Below the pieces are notes generated by a model. It did no database searches. It saw only the letters and a list, made by a program, of their open reading frames with translations, and was not told the DNA's origin. Source: JBOZRQ01 sp050789255 (GTDB lineage Bacteria; Bacillota; Sulfobacillia; Symbiobacteriales; Symbiobacteriaceae). From it: 64,000 bases of DNA. Position numbers and translations under genes: made by a program. Below are positions 44,002-53,774 of this stretch, piece after piece; within the stretch, counting starts at the first letter, position 1, and every line of letters begins with the position of its first letter. The stretch covers positions 62,001 through 126,000 of the forward strand of contig JBOZRQ010000030.1 in NCBI GenBank assembly GCA_050789255.1, given 5' to 3'.

Positions 44002-46602
44002 TTGTCAAAGCTGCCCATACTTTACACCATCGTCACCAGCAAACTCTATGTCCCGAGGCCGCGGCCCACAGCGGTCCAGCGCCCCCGCCTGAGCCGGCGG
44101 ATGACCGAGGCCCTGCACCGCCAGCTGACCCTGGTCTCGGCCCCGGCCGGTTTCGGCAAGACCACGCTGGTCAGCGAATGGGCCGCTACCTGCGGTCGCC
44201 CGGTCGCCTGGCTGTCGCTGGACGAGGGCGACAACGACCCCGCACGGTTTATGGCCTACCTCGTGGCTGCTTTGCAGACGATCGCCCCCAACCTGGGCGC
44301 CGGGGTCCTGGGCATGCTCCAGACCCCTCAGCCACCCCCGCCCAAAACGGTGATAACCGCCATGCTCAGCGAGGTCGCCGACCTCCCGACCGACTTCGCC
44401 CTCGTCCTTGACGACTGCCACGCGATTGGCGCCAGGCCGGTCAAGGAGGCCCTCGCCTTTCTGCTCGACCATCTGCCGCCACAGATGCACCTGGTGATCA
44501 CCACCCGCGAGGACCCGGAGCTGCCCCTGGCCAGGTTGCGCGCCCGGGGCCAACTGGCCGAGCTGCGCGCCGCCGACCTGCGATTTACGCCCCTGGAGGC
44601 CGCCGACTTCCTCAACCGGGTGATGGAGCTCAACCTGTCGCCGGGCGAGATCGCCCTGCTGGAGACCCGCACCGAAGGCTGGATCGCGGGCCTCCAGCTA
44701 GCCGCGCTCTCCATGCAGGGACACCCGGACCCCGCCCGCTTCATCCAAACCTTCACCGGCAGCCACCGTTACGTGCTCGACTACCTGGTGGAGGAGGTCA
44801 TGAGCCAGCAGCCGGGACACGTCCAGGATTTCCTGGTTCGCACCTCGGCCCTGGACCGCCTGTCCGGCCCTCTGGTTGATGCCGTGCTGCTCGCCCCGTC
44901 GGGCTCTGGGCAGGAAACCCTGGAATATCTCGAACGCGCCAATCTATTCATCGTCCCCCTCGACAACGAGCGCCGCTGGTACCGGTATCACCATCTCTTC
45001 GCAGAAGCGCTGCGGCAGCGGCTGCACCAGCGAAGGGATGTCAGTGAGCACCACCAGCGGGCTAGCCAGTGGTACGAGGAGAACGGACTGCTTATCGAGG
45101 CGTTTCATCATGCGACGGCGGCGGGCGACGTCGAGCGCGCCGAGCGGCTGCTTGACGGGCAGGGGATCCCCCTGCACCTGCGCGGCGCGGTGACTGCCAT
45201 GCTGGGCTGGCTGGAGTCCCTGCCGACGGAGGTGCTGAACGACCGGCCCTCGCTCTGGTGGCGGCATGCCTCGCTGCTGCTGATCAACGGCCACACCACT
45301 GGCGTCGAGGAGAAACTGCAAGCCGCGGAAGCCGCCCTGCAAGGCACCGAGGCGAATGAGCGGACCCGAAACCTGATCGGGCAGATCGCCGCCGCCAGGG
45401 CGACGCTGGCACTCACACGGTACCAGGCAGACACGATGCTCGCCCAGTCACGGCGCGCCCTGGAGCATCTGCATCCCACAAACCTTACCGACCGCGCAAG
45501 CGCCTCGTGGACGCTAGGCATGGCCCACTTCCTGCACGGGGACCGTGCCGAGGCCGGTCGGGCCTATGCGCAAGCCATCCCGCTCGGGCAAACCTCCGGG
45601 AACGTCTTCACCACCATCCTGGCGACCATTGGCCTTGGCAACGTGCAGGAAGCCGAAAACCAGCTCCACCAGGCGGCCCAGACCTACCGGCGCGCCCTGG
45701 AGCTGGCAGGGGAACAGCCCCTTCAGATCATCTCTGAAGCGCACCTTGGCCTGGCCCGCGTCCTCTATGAATGGAACGACTTGGATGCTGCCGAGAAGCA
45801 CGGGCGGGAGAGCCTGCGCCTAGCACAGCAGTATGAAGGGGTGATCGACCGCTTCGTCTCCGGCGAGGTCTTTCTGGCCCGCATCAAACTGGCCCGGGGC
45901 GATGCGGCAGGCAGCGCCGCCGATCTGGCGCGCACCTGGCTGTCGGCACGCCAGCGAAACTTTCTGCACCGCCTTCCCGAAGTGGCGGCTGCGCAGGTGC
46001 TTACGCTGATTCGCCAGGGCAAGCTGGCGGCAGCTGCGCAGCGGGCTGAGACGCAGACACTCCCGCTGAGTCAGGCCCGGGTGCGCCTGGCCCAGGGCGA
46101 TGCACCCGGCGCGATCGCCGTGCTGGATGCCTGGCGCGAGCAGGTAGAGGCACGGGGCTGGGCCGACGAACGGCTAAGGGCGATGGTGCTGCAAGCGGTC
46201 GCCCACCATGCGACGGGCGACAGGAAGAGTGCTGTGCAACTGCTCTGCGACGCCCTCGGGTTGGCCGAGCCGGGCGGCTTTATCCGCCTCTTTGCCGACG
46301 AAGGGCTTCCCATCGGTGAACTGATGTTGGAAGGCGCCGCTGAAGGTGTCGCACCGGACTATTCGGCGAAGGTGCTGGCTGCACTCGGCCCCACCGCTCC
46401 GGGCATCGTTGAGCCGCTCAGCCAGCGCGAGGTGGAAGTACTTCGCCTCGTCGCCCAGGGCCTGTCGAATCAGGAGATTGGCGAACGCCTCTTCCTCGCC
46501 CTCGATACGGTCAAAGGACACAACCGCAGGATCTACGAGAAACTGCAAGTCCAGCGGCGCACCGAAGCTGTCGCCCGCGCCCGTGAGCTGGGACTGCTGT
46601 AA
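44002..46602 (+). CDS. MalT-type LuxR transcriptional regulator
   Basis: An 866-residue STAND-class activator. The N terminus has the MalT-style (TSKLYVPRPRP), Walker A SAPAGFGKTTLV, Walker B LVLDDCH and a TTREDP sensor loop. A long TPR-like helical region (about 340-790) follows and a LuxR helix-turn-helix closes the protein (LSQREVEVLRLVAQGLSNQEI, then TVKGHNRRIYEKLQVQRR). These regulators bind an inducer with the TPR domain and activate on ATP binding. The only in-frame start is TTG at 44002, right after GTAGGGG, so spacing is poor. The neighbours downstream are possible targets. Confidence 0.9.
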   Translation: MSKLPILYTIVTSKLYVPRPRPTAVQRPRLSRRMTEALHRQLTLVSAPAGFGKTTLVSEWAATCGRPVAWLSLDEGDNDPARFMAYLVAALQTIAPNLGAGVLGMLQTPQPPPPKTVITAMLSEVADLPTDFALVLDDCHAIGARPVKEALAFLLDHLPPQMHLVITTREDPELPLARLRARGQLAELRAADLRFTPLEAADFLNRVMELNLSPGEIALLETRTEGWIAGLQLAALSMQGHPDPARFIQTFTGSHRYVLDYLVEEVMSQQPGHVQDFLVRTSALDRLSGPLVDAVLLAPSGSGQETLEYLERANLFIVPLDNERRWYRYHHLFAEALRQRLHQRRDVSEHHQRASQWYEENGLLIEAFHHATAAGDVERAERLLDGQGIPLHLRGAVTAMLGWLESLPTEVLNDRPSLWWRHASLLLINGHTTGVEEKLQAAEAALQGTEANERTRNLIGQIAAARATLALTRYQADTMLAQSRRALEHLHPTNLTDRASASWTLGMAHFLHGDRAEAGRAYAQAIPLGQTSGNVFTTILATIGLGNVQEAENQLHQAAQTYRRALELAGEQPLQIISEAHLGLARVLYEWNDLDAAEKHGRESLRLAQQYEGVIDRFVSGEVFLARIKLARGDAAGSAADLARTWLSARQRNFLHRLPEVAAAQVLTLIRQGKLAAAAQRAETQTLPLSQARVRLAQGDAPGAIAVLDAWREQVEARGWADERLRAMVLQAVAHHATGDRKSAVQLLCDALGLAEPGGFIRLFADEGLPIGELMLEGAAEGVAPDYSAKVLAALGPTAPGIVEPLSQREVEVLRLVAQGLSNQEIGERLFLALDTVKGHNRRIYEKLQVQRRTEAVARARELGLL

Positions 46603-46669
46603 ACCACACTTTGGTGTCTACTAGCCACTCCCCCATCGCCGCTATGCTTCAGGCATGGAGGGGAGTCGC

Positions 46670-47296
46670 ATGGTATCAGAACGTCAGGCAGCGTTGATCA
46701 CAGGGATCGGGTTATTGGTGATGACCATTCTGGCGCCGTTTGCACAGTTCTTCGTTCTTCAGGACCTGATCGTACCGGGAGACGCACAAGCCACCGCAGC
46801 GAATCTGATGGCCTCCGGCGGGCTTTTCCGGTCGGCCATCCTCGCCCTGCTGATCGTGGCGATTCTGGACGTAGTGGTGGCCTGGGCGCTCCACCTGCTG
46901 ATGGGGCCCGTGAACGCCAGCCTCTCGCTGCTCGCGGCGCTCTTCAGGGTGGTCTATGCCGCCATCTTTGCGGGCGCCCTCACCCATCTGATGAACGCCG
47001 GCGGCGGCGATCCCGCCCAGATGATGCAGTCGCTTGAAGCGTTCCGTCACGGGTGGGATATCGCTCTGGTTATCTTCGGTCTTCACCTGCTTCTCCTGGG
47101 CGTTCTGATGTTCAGGTCGAGCTCACGCATCCTGGGCATCCTGGTAGCACTTTCAGGGGTCGGGTACCTCGTCGATTCCCTCGGGAAGATCCTCGTGCCT
47201 GGCTACAGTTTCACCATCAGCACATTTACGTTCGTGGGAGAGGCTGTGCTCATGGTCTGGCTGCTCTGGCGAGGGATGAGGAGGAGCCGGGCATGA
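46670..47296 (+). CDS. DUF4386 membrane protein
   Basis: 208 residues with about six hydrophobic helices and the DUF4386 pattern (IYAAIFAG-like VVYAAIFAGALTHL, HGWDIALVIFGLHLLLLGVLMFRS, LGILVALSGVGYLVDSLG). Function unknown. ATG 46670 is preferred because GAGGGGAG of the earlier codons lies just before it. Its stop overlaps the start of the next gene (ATGA). Confidence 0.83.
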   Translation: MVSERQAALITGIGLLVMTILAPFAQFFVLQDLIVPGDAQATAANLMASGGLFRSAILALLIVAILDVVVAWALHLLMGPVNASLSLLAALFRVVYAAIFAGALTHLMNAGGGDPAQMMQSLEAFRHGWDIALVIFGLHLLLLGVLMFRSSSRILGILVALSGVGYLVDSLGKILVPGYSFTISTFTFVGEAVLMVWLLWRGMRRSRA

Positions 47297-48273
47297 GAGC
47301 GATCGTATATGAGCGATATGGACCGCCCGAAGTTCTCCACCTGCAGGAGCTAGCTAAGCCGGTACCCAATGACGATGAGATCCTCATCAGAGCGCATGCG
47401 ACGACTGTGACCTCGGGCGACCTGCGGGCGCGCAGTCTCAGCCTGCCGAGCGGGTTCGGATGGATGGGACGTCTGGTCTTTGGCGTCACCAAACCGCGGC
47501 AACCGATCCTGGGCACCGAGATCGCCGGCGTGGTGGAATCGATCGGCAAGAACGTAACCAAGTTTGGGGTCGGGGACCGGGTCTTTGCCTTTGCAGGCGC
47601 CCGCATGGGCTGCTATGCCGAGTATCGGTGCATGCCGGAGAACGGACCCGTCGCCTTGATACCTGCCACGCTGACCTTCGGAGAGGCCGCGGCACTCAGC
47701 TTTGGCGGCACCACCGCACTGGGCTTCCTGAGGCGTGGAGGCCTGAAGCCCGGGGAACGGGTGCTGGTCAACGGGGCTTCTGGAGGGGTAGGCACCGCGG
47801 CCGTTCAGCTCGCCCGCTACTTCGGGGCGGAGGTCACCGGGGTGTGTAGCACCGCAAACGTGGATCTGGTGCGGTCGTTGGGCGCCGACCATGTCATTGA
47901 CTACACGAGCGACGACTTCACCCAAAGCGGTACGACCTATGACGTGATCATCGATACCGTCGGCACGGCGCCCTACGCCCGGAGCAAGCGGTCGCTTGCG
48001 GCCGGGGGACGCCTGCTGCTGGTCCTGGCTGGGATGCCAGACCTGCTTGCGGCGCCGTGGGTGTCACTTTTCAGCAGTCACAGAGTGATCGCCGGGGTAC
48101 CTACCGTGGGTGCAGAGGATCTGCGATTGCTGGCCGAGCTCGCCCGTGTGGGCACGATTCAGCCGGTGATTGACCGGACCTACCCCTTCGAGCGGATCGC
48201 CGAGGCTCACAGCTATGTGGAGACCGGGCGAAAGAAGGGGAACGTCGTCATTACGGCGCCGACCGCCGAGTGA
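47293..48273 (+). CDS. Zinc-free MDR-superfamily oxidoreductase (quinone oxidoreductase-like)
   Basis: A 326-residue medium-chain reductase. GTEIAGVVESIGKNV, GDRVFAF and the nucleotide motif NGASGGVGTAAVQLA (for NADPH) are intact. The structural and catalytic zinc cysteines of alcohol dehydrogenases are missing, so it belongs with quinone oxidoreductases and enoyl reductases. It is coupled to the DUF4386 gene by a four-base overlap; these two families often travel together. Substrate unknown. Confidence 0.88.
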   Translation: MRAIVYERYGPPEVLHLQELAKPVPNDDEILIRAHATTVTSGDLRARSLSLPSGFGWMGRLVFGVTKPRQPILGTEIAGVVESIGKNVTKFGVGDRVFAFAGARMGCYAEYRCMPENGPVALIPATLTFGEAAALSFGGTTALGFLRRGGLKPGERVLVNGASGGVGTAAVQLARYFGAEVTGVCSTANVDLVRSLGADHVIDYTSDDFTQSGTTYDVIIDTVGTAPYARSKRSLAAGGRLLLVLAGMPDLLAAPWVSLFSSHRVIAGVPTVGAEDLRLLAELARVGTIQPVIDRTYPFERIAEAHSYVETGRKKGNVVITAPTAE

Positions 48274-48344
48274 AAGTGAGGGCGGAGACGCACCGAACTC
48301 TGCGAAAGCGAGCTTCACAATCACCGACAACCGGAGGCGTAACC

Positions 48345-49211
48345 ATGGCTGACTTCGATCAACTCTGGGACTACAACAGGCCGGAACAGACCGAGCAAGC
48401 GTTTCGGGATCTCCTGCTGTCTGCTGAACAGGGATCAGACCGTTCCTACCATGCCGAACTGCTGACCCAGATCGCCCGGTGTCTTGGACTCCAGGGGCGC
48501 TTCGAGGAAAGTCACGCCGTCCTCGATGAGGTCAAAGTGATGCTGGGAGCCGGATTGACGACGGTGCCACGCCTGCGCTACCTACTGGAGCGAGGGCGGG
48601 CATTCAGATCCTCCGGGCAGCCAGCGCTGGCCATCCCCCTCTTCCTTGAGGCGTGGAACCTCGGTCTGGAGGCAGGGGAAGACGACCTGGCCACCGATGC
48701 GGCTCACATGCTGGGCATCACGGAACCGGATCCCGCCAGACAAATGGCGTGGAATCTGCGGGCGCTCGACCTGGCAGAACGGAGTCCCAAGGCCCGTGGG
48801 TGGTGCGGTTCCCTGTACAACAACATCGGCTGGGGATTCGTCGATGCAGGGCAGCTCGGGCAGGCTTTGGAGATGTTCCAGCGTGCGGTTCTGTTTCGGG
48901 AAGAACAGGGGGATCCCGTGCGCCTTCGGATCGCCCGATGGTGCGTCGCCAAGGTGCTCCGGCTGCTCAACCGAGCCGGGGAGGCGCTGGCCCAACAGCA
49001 GGAGCTTTACCGGCAGATCGACCCCGCCGCAGGGGAGGACGGATTCATCCTGGAGGAGATCGCAGAGTGCCTGCTAGAGCTAGGTAGGAGGACGGAGGCT
49101 CAGCCCTGGTTTGCGCGGGCTTATCGCAACCTCTCCCAGAATCGATGGCTTGTCCAGCAAGAGCCCGACCGACTTCGCCGGCTGCAGGAACTGGGTGGAT
49201 TGGGCGACTGA
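48345..49211 (+). CDS. Tetratricopeptide-like helical protein
   Basis: 288 residues of helical hairpins with TPR spacing (for example ELLTQIARCLGLQGRFEESHAVLDE, YNNIGWGFVDAGQLGQALEMFQRA, IAECLLELGRRTEAQPWFARAYRN). Cytoplasmic, no catalytic motif. It should bind a protein partner. ATG at 48345 with CCGGAGGCG upstream. It is the last gene before a long stretch without genes. Confidence 0.75.
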   Translation: MADFDQLWDYNRPEQTEQAFRDLLLSAEQGSDRSYHAELLTQIARCLGLQGRFEESHAVLDEVKVMLGAGLTTVPRLRYLLERGRAFRSSGQPALAIPLFLEAWNLGLEAGEDDLATDAAHMLGITEPDPARQMAWNLRALDLAERSPKARGWCGSLYNNIGWGFVDAGQLGQALEMFQRAVLFREEQGDPVRLRIARWCVAKVLRLLNRAGEALAQQQELYRQIDPAAGEDGFILEEIAECLLELGRRTEAQPWFARAYRNLSQNRWLVQQEPDRLRRLQELGGLGD

Positions 49212-49872
49212 TACGGGGTCGCACCAGTTTTCCACGGCCTCGGCGTCCCGGTGCTAAGGCCTGCGCAGGACGGGAACTGGAGCGGGGCGACGAAGAGCTG
49301 ATGATGCTTCCGCTCCTGATGCTGATTTGGGGTGCGTCGGATGTGAGATGCCTCCAGCCCCGGTCACTGCACATCTCCCAAGGACACTGACCGATAGGAT
49401 ACTGCTTACCTGGTCCCGCAAGGCGACTTGACGTGCCGACGGCTTCAGGGTCGGACGAGTCAGCACAACTCGGCGGCTGGCGCTCAGGGATTTTCTGCAC
49501 GGTGTGTACCGTCAGCCAGCCCGATTACCGTCCACTTTTTCCCTGAGAGGCTCAAAATATTGGATTTCAGGCCCCTTTGTCGTCCCTCCAGGAAATTGTG
49601 GACGTAATCCCGGCCTTCGCAGAACAGCCCCCTTCCATTTATTCCTCGAGGGAAGGGGCTGCATGTTCGATGCGTGGCAGCGCGCCCCGAGGGCAGGGGG
49701 GTCCAGGTGGTGCGCAGGAGGGGGGTAGCCGGACTCGGGCGAGGAGGCTCCGGCCACCACCCAGGTCGCTGCCGCCCAGCAGGCCTCGGCGCCGGCGCAA
49801 GAACCCGGTAAGAAGGAAGCTTAAATCAAGGAGCCTCGCCCCCCTCGGGCACCCGCTCCAGCAGCCCAGCCT
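49212..49872. other. Gene-poor stretch, possibly a decayed gene
   Basis: No convincing gene in 660 bases. One inverted repeat AGCCCCcTTCC/GGAAGGGGCT lies at about 49626-49661. A short frame ends with codons for EAPATTQVAAAQQASAPAQ and a Lys-rich tail (about 49741-49823, stop TAA); its GC-rich third positions look like the C-terminal tail of a protein whose front is lost, since a TAG precedes it at 49726. ORFs elsewhere in it have no family character. Confidence 0.5.
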
Positions 49873-49902
49873 TGACATCCTCCCAAGCCAATGGGTATAC
49901 TT
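49873..49902 (+). promoter_or_regulatory. Sigma-A promoter of alaS
   Basis: TTGACA (49873-49878), 18 bases, TATACT (49897-49902). Transcription should start near 49909, at the head of the T-box leader. Confidence 0.8.
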
Positions 49903-49908
49903 GCGATA

Positions 49909-50134
49909 TCACGAACCCCATGACGGGAAGTACGGCACATCGCACCGCTCAGAGAGGGCGCCCAACTGCTGCAAGGGCGCCTGCGGAACGCCATCGCCGG
50001 AGCCACCCCCGAGGGGCCCACCGACCTAGGCTGGGACGGCCGCCACGCCGATATCACTGGAACGAGACCCAAACAGGGTGGTACCGCGAGCTTAGCCTCG
50101 CCCCTGACGCCAAGGCGTCAGAGGCGAGGTTTTT
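49909..50134 (+). ncRNA. T-box leader of alaS (tRNA-Ala sensing)
   Basis: Stem I parts are visible in order: AGTA (49929), AGAGAG (49951), GCTGCAAG (49968) and a GAGCCACC specifier region whose codon GCC (50002-50004) is an alanine codon. The T-box AGGGTGGTACCGCG is at 50075-50088. A strong terminator follows: CCTCGCCCCTGACGCC (50096-50111) with GGCGTCAGAGGCGAGG (50114-50129) and TTTTT. Uncharged tRNA-Ala should favour the antiterminator and raise alaS expression. The matching tRNA-Ala (anticodon GGC) is at 62823. Confidence 0.92.
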
Positions 50135-50158
50135 GATTTTCCCAAGGAGGTTTGCGCC

Positions 50159-52789
50159 ATGCCCGTCAAGTACATGTCCGGCAACGAGATCCGCACGGCG
50201 TTCATCGAGTTCTTCAAATCCAAGGGCCACACCCACGTCTCCAGCTCCTCGCTGGTGCCCCACGGCGACCCCACGCTGCTGTTTACCAACGCGGGCATGA
50301 ACCAGTTCAAGGACACCTTCCTGGGCCTGGAGAAGCGGGACTACGTCCGGGCCGTCACCGCCCAGAAGTGCGTGCGCGCCGGCGGCAAGCATAACGACCT
50401 GGAAGAGGTCGGATTCACCGCCCGCCATCATACCTTCTTTGAGATGATGGGCAACTTCAGCTTCGGCGACTACTTCAAGGATGACGCCCTGGCCTACGCC
50501 TGGGAGTTCATCACCTCCCCGCAGTGGCTGGGCCTCCCGGTCGACCGGCTCTGGGTCACCATCTATAAGGATGATGACCAGGCCTTCGAGATCTGGAACA
50601 AGAAGGTCGGCGTAGCGGCGGACCGGATCGTGCGCCTCGGCGAGAAGGATAACTTCTGGCGCATGGGCGACACCGGCCCCTGCGGGCCCTGCTCGGAGAT
50701 CTTCTGGGACTTCGGGGCGGAGCACTCCTGCGACCATCCCGACGGCTGCTCCATCGCCACCTGCGGCTGCGACCGCTGGCGCGAGTTCTGGAACAACGTC
50801 TTCATGCAGTACAACCAGACCGCCGACGGCGCCATCCCCCTGGAGCGTACCGGCGTCGACACGGGCCTGGGCCTGGAGCGCATGTCCACCATCATGCAGG
50901 GCGTCTGGTCCAACTGGGAGATCGACCTGTGGCGCCCGATCTTTGGCCGCATCGGCGAGCTCGCCGGGGCGGCGTACGATCCCGGCCCCAAGGGCGTCGG
51001 CTTCCGGGTCGTGGCCGACCACACCCGCTGCTGCACCTTCCTGATCGCCGACGGCGTCCGCTTCTCCAACGAGGGCCGCGGCTACGTCATGCGCCGCATC
51101 CTGCGCCGGGCGGTCCGCTTCGGCCGCACGCTGGGCCTGACCGAGCCCTTCATCTGGAAGGTGGTCCCCGCCGTCGCCGAGGCCATGGGCGACGCCTACC
51201 CCGAGGTCCGCCAGAATCTGGCGCTCATCCAGGATGAGATCAAGCGGGAAGAGGAGCGCTTCTTCCGCACGCTTGATAAGGGCATGGAGCGCATGAGCGA
51301 GATCCTGCGCAACCTGCGTCAGGACGGCAAGGCGGTGGTCGGCGGGCACGATGCCTTCGTGCTGTACGACACCTACGGCTTCCCGCTCGACATCGTGCGG
51401 GACATCGCCCGGGAAGAGGGCTTCAGCGTCGACGAGCAGGGCTACAACAATGCGATGGCCGAGCAGAAGGCCCGGGCGCGGGCGGCCCGCGACGTCTCCT
51501 ACGTCCAGGAGTCGCTCACCCGCATCGCCGCTCAGATGGAGGATACGGCGAAGACCCAGTTCCTCGGCTACACCCAGCTGAGTGCCGGCGCCAAGGTCCT
51601 CGGCGTCTTTGATGAAGAGGGCAACGCCACCGGCGCCGGCAGCGGCTCGTCCGTCGTGATCGTGCTTGACCGCACCCCGTTCTACGCCGAGGGCGGCGGC
51701 CAGGTGGGCGACCAGGGCGCCATCACCGCTGAGGGCCTGACCGTCAAGGTGGAGGACTGCCGCAAGCTCCCCTCCGGCCACTTCCTGCACGTGGCGACCG
51801 TCCAGAACGGCTTCCTCGAAGCCGGCCAGATGGTGACCGCCAGCGTCGATGAGGGCGGTCGCCGTGCGACCCAGAAGAACCACACCGCCACCCACCTGCT
51901 GCACAAGGCGCTCCGGGAGGTCCTGGGCACCCATGTCCACCAGGCGGGCTCGCTGGTCGCCCCCGACCGCCTGCGCTTCGACTTCACCCACACCGGCCCC
52001 ATGACCCCCGAGCAGGTCGCGGCGGTGGAGTCCATCGTCAGCATTGAGATCGATGCGGCCGAGCCGGTCACCTGGCGTGAGATGCCGATCGACGAGGCGA
52101 AGGCAATGGGCGCCATGGCGCTCTTCGGCGAGAAGTACGGCGACGTGGTCCGCATGGTCGAGGTCGGCGAGGGCTGGTCCCGTGAGCTCTGCGGCGGCAC
52201 CCACGTCACCAACTCGGCCCAAATCCAGGCCTTCAAGATCATCTCCGAGTCCGGCATCGGCGGCGGCGTGCGCCGTGTCGAGGCCCTGACCGGCGTTGGC
52301 GTCATCCGCCACTACGAGGAGGCGGAGGCCCGTCAGGCGCAGGCCCAGGAGCAGCTGCGCGGGCGCATCAAGGAGCTGGAGAAGGAGCTGGAGCAGCTCC
52401 GGTCGAAGCTAGCCTCTGGCGAGGTCGACACGCTGATCGACCGGGCCCGGGAGATCGCCGGCTTCAAGGTGGTCGCTGGCACAGCCCCGGTCGCCAACAT
52501 GGATGACCTGCGGAACATGACCGACGCCATCCGTAACAAGATCGGCACCGGCGTGGTGGTGCTCGGCGCCGCCACCCCGGACGGCAAGGTCAACCTGGTG
52601 GCTGCGGTCACCAAGGACCTGACCGGCAAGGTCTCGGCGGGCAACGTCATCAAGCAGGTCGCCGCCATCTGCGGCGGCGGCGGCGGCGGGCGCCCCGACA
52701 TGGCCACCGCCGGCGGCAAGGACCCCGCCAAGCTCGGCGAGGCCCTCCAGGCCGTGGCTGGTATCGTCAGCGGCATGGTCGGCGCCTAA
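50159..52789 (+). CDS. alaS: Alanyl-tRNA synthetase
   Basis: An 876-residue class II synthetase. Motif 1-3 core (residues 1-250, with MNQFKDTFLG, FFEMMGNFSFGDYF and DTGLGLERM), a tRNA-recognition helical region, the editing domain with NHTATHLLHKAL and RELCGGTHV (zinc-binding His/Cys), and the C-terminal DHHA1/C-Ala part with GGGGGGRPDMA. All editing residues are in place. ATG at 50159 after AAGGAGG. Regulated by the T-box upstream. First gene of the conserved alaS-ireB-ruvX-DUF1292-mltG region. Confidence 0.97.
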   Translation: MPVKYMSGNEIRTAFIEFFKSKGHTHVSSSSLVPHGDPTLLFTNAGMNQFKDTFLGLEKRDYVRAVTAQKCVRAGGKHNDLEEVGFTARHHTFFEMMGNFSFGDYFKDDALAYAWEFITSPQWLGLPVDRLWVTIYKDDDQAFEIWNKKVGVAADRIVRLGEKDNFWRMGDTGPCGPCSEIFWDFGAEHSCDHPDGCSIATCGCDRWREFWNNVFMQYNQTADGAIPLERTGVDTGLGLERMSTIMQGVWSNWEIDLWRPIFGRIGELAGAAYDPGPKGVGFRVVADHTRCCTFLIADGVRFSNEGRGYVMRRILRRAVRFGRTLGLTEPFIWKVVPAVAEAMGDAYPEVRQNLALIQDEIKREEERFFRTLDKGMERMSEILRNLRQDGKAVVGGHDAFVLYDTYGFPLDIVRDIAREEGFSVDEQGYNNAMAEQKARARAARDVSYVQESLTRIAAQMEDTAKTQFLGYTQLSAGAKVLGVFDEEGNATGAGSGSSVVIVLDRTPFYAEGGGQVGDQGAITAEGLTVKVEDCRKLPSGHFLHVATVQNGFLEAGQMVTASVDEGGRRATQKNHTATHLLHKALREVLGTHVHQAGSLVAPDRLRFDFTHTGPMTPEQVAAVESIVSIEIDAAEPVTWREMPIDEAKAMGAMALFGEKYGDVVRMVEVGEGWSRELCGGTHVTNSAQIQAFKIISESGIGGGVRRVEALTGVGVIRHYEEAEARQAQAQEQLRGRIKELEKELEQLRSKLASGEVDTLIDRAREIAGFKVVAGTAPVANMDDLRNMTDAIRNKIGTGVVVLGAATPDGKVNLVAAVTKDLTGKVSAGNVIKQVAAICGGGGGGRPDMATAGGKDPAKLGEALQAVAGIVSGMVGA

Positions 52790-52816
52790 GCGGCACAACA
52801 AGGGGGACCCAGCCCC

Positions 52817-53386
52817 ATGTACAGCAACACGATCTGGGGCGAGAAATGCGGCATCCGTCCCCTGAGGCCCACCGATGCTCCGGCGCTCCGGCGGTACTCC
52901 GTCGACCCGGAGCTCGGTGACCTGCTCTACGAGGACAACGGCGGCTTCATCCCGACCACCTTCCAGCTTGTGGTCAGCATCGCCATGCAGCGGCTCCAGG
53001 GGCGCCCCGACTGGGCGATCGTGGACCGGCACGGGCGGATGATCGGCCGGGTGCTCATGTGGCGCATCAGCGAGCAGAACCGCAGCGCCATGCTTACCAT
53101 CTATGTGGGCGAGAAAAGCTACTGGGGCACCGGCTGCGGCACGGAAGCGCTGCGGCTGGTGCTCCGGCAGGCCTTCGGGGCGTTCGGGCTGCACCGGGTG
53201 GAGCTGCATGTCTTCGAGTTCAACCGCCGGGCCATCCGCAGCTACGAGAAGGTCGGCTTTGTCCGGGAAGGCGGACGCCGCCAGGCCCTGAAGCGGGGGA
53301 CCCAGTACCAGGATATCCTCGTCATGGGCATCCTGCGGGATGAGTTTATCGCACGGGAGACCGAACGCAATTCGACTTCCGTGTGA
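52817..53386 (+). CDS. GNAT acetyltransferase (RimJ/RimL type)
   Basis: 189 residues. GNAT motif A reads IYVGEKSYWGTGCGTEALRLVLRQAF, and HRVELHVFEFNRRAIRSYEKVGF is the standard motif B region. RimJ/RimL-type proteins acetylate N termini of ribosomal proteins or antibiotics; the target here is unknown. Located 27 bases after alaS, so probably co-transcribed. It separates alaS from ireB. Confidence 0.83.
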   Translation: MYSNTIWGEKCGIRPLRPTDAPALRRYSVDPELGDLLYEDNGGFIPTTFQLVVSIAMQRLQGRPDWAIVDRHGRMIGRVLMWRISEQNRSAMLTIYVGEKSYWGTGCGTEALRLVLRQAFGAFGLHRVELHVFEFNRRAIRSYEKVGFVREGGRRQALKRGTQYQDILVMGILRDEFIARETERNSTSV

Positions 53387-53449
53387 AAGGATTCTCTTGG
53401 CGCGGGGGAGAATACGAATGTACCGACGAATCCAGAGGGCGGTGAACCC

Positions 53450-53716
53450 ATGCCAGATTTAAACGACAAGACCGTATTCTATCGCAATAAACCGGAGGAG
53501 CGGAACCCCGGCGACGTGCTGCGCAAGGTGTACGCCTCGCTGAAGGAGAAGGGGTATAGCCCCATCGACCAAATCGTCGGCTACTTGCTGTCGGGGGACC
53601 CTACTTACATCACCAGTCACCAGGGCGCCCGGAACCTCATCCGGCGCCTGGAGCGCGACGAGCTGCTCGAAGAGCTGGTGCGCAACTATCTGGAGGGCAC
53701 GAAGGAGCGGGGCTAA
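53450..53716 (+). CDS. ireB: IreB family regulatory phosphoprotein (UPF0297)
   Basis: An 88-residue protein almost identical in style to YrzL/IreB: DKTVFY, then LRKVYASLKEKGYSPIDQIVGYLLSGDPTYITSHQGARNLIRRLERDELLEELV. In enterococci it is phosphorylated by the IreK kinase and affects cephalosporin resistance and cell-wall homeostasis; in other Firmicutes its role is less clear. It normally sits between alaS and ruvX. Here ruvX is 4.1 kb away. ATG at 53450 with GAGGGCGG upstream. Confidence 0.94.
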   Translation: MPDLNDKTVFYRNKPEERNPGDVLRKVYASLKEKGYSPIDQIVGYLLSGDPTYITSHQGARNLIRRLERDELLEELVRNYLEGTKERG

Positions 53717-53774
53717 GCACCCGCTCCTTTCTCTATCCGTGGGTAAGGGGCTGGCCAGATAAGGAGGAAAGCGG

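Noticed and set aside
49504..49728. Short ORF in the gene-free stretch
   Set aside because: Residue make-up is random and no Shine-Dalgarno or family is seen.
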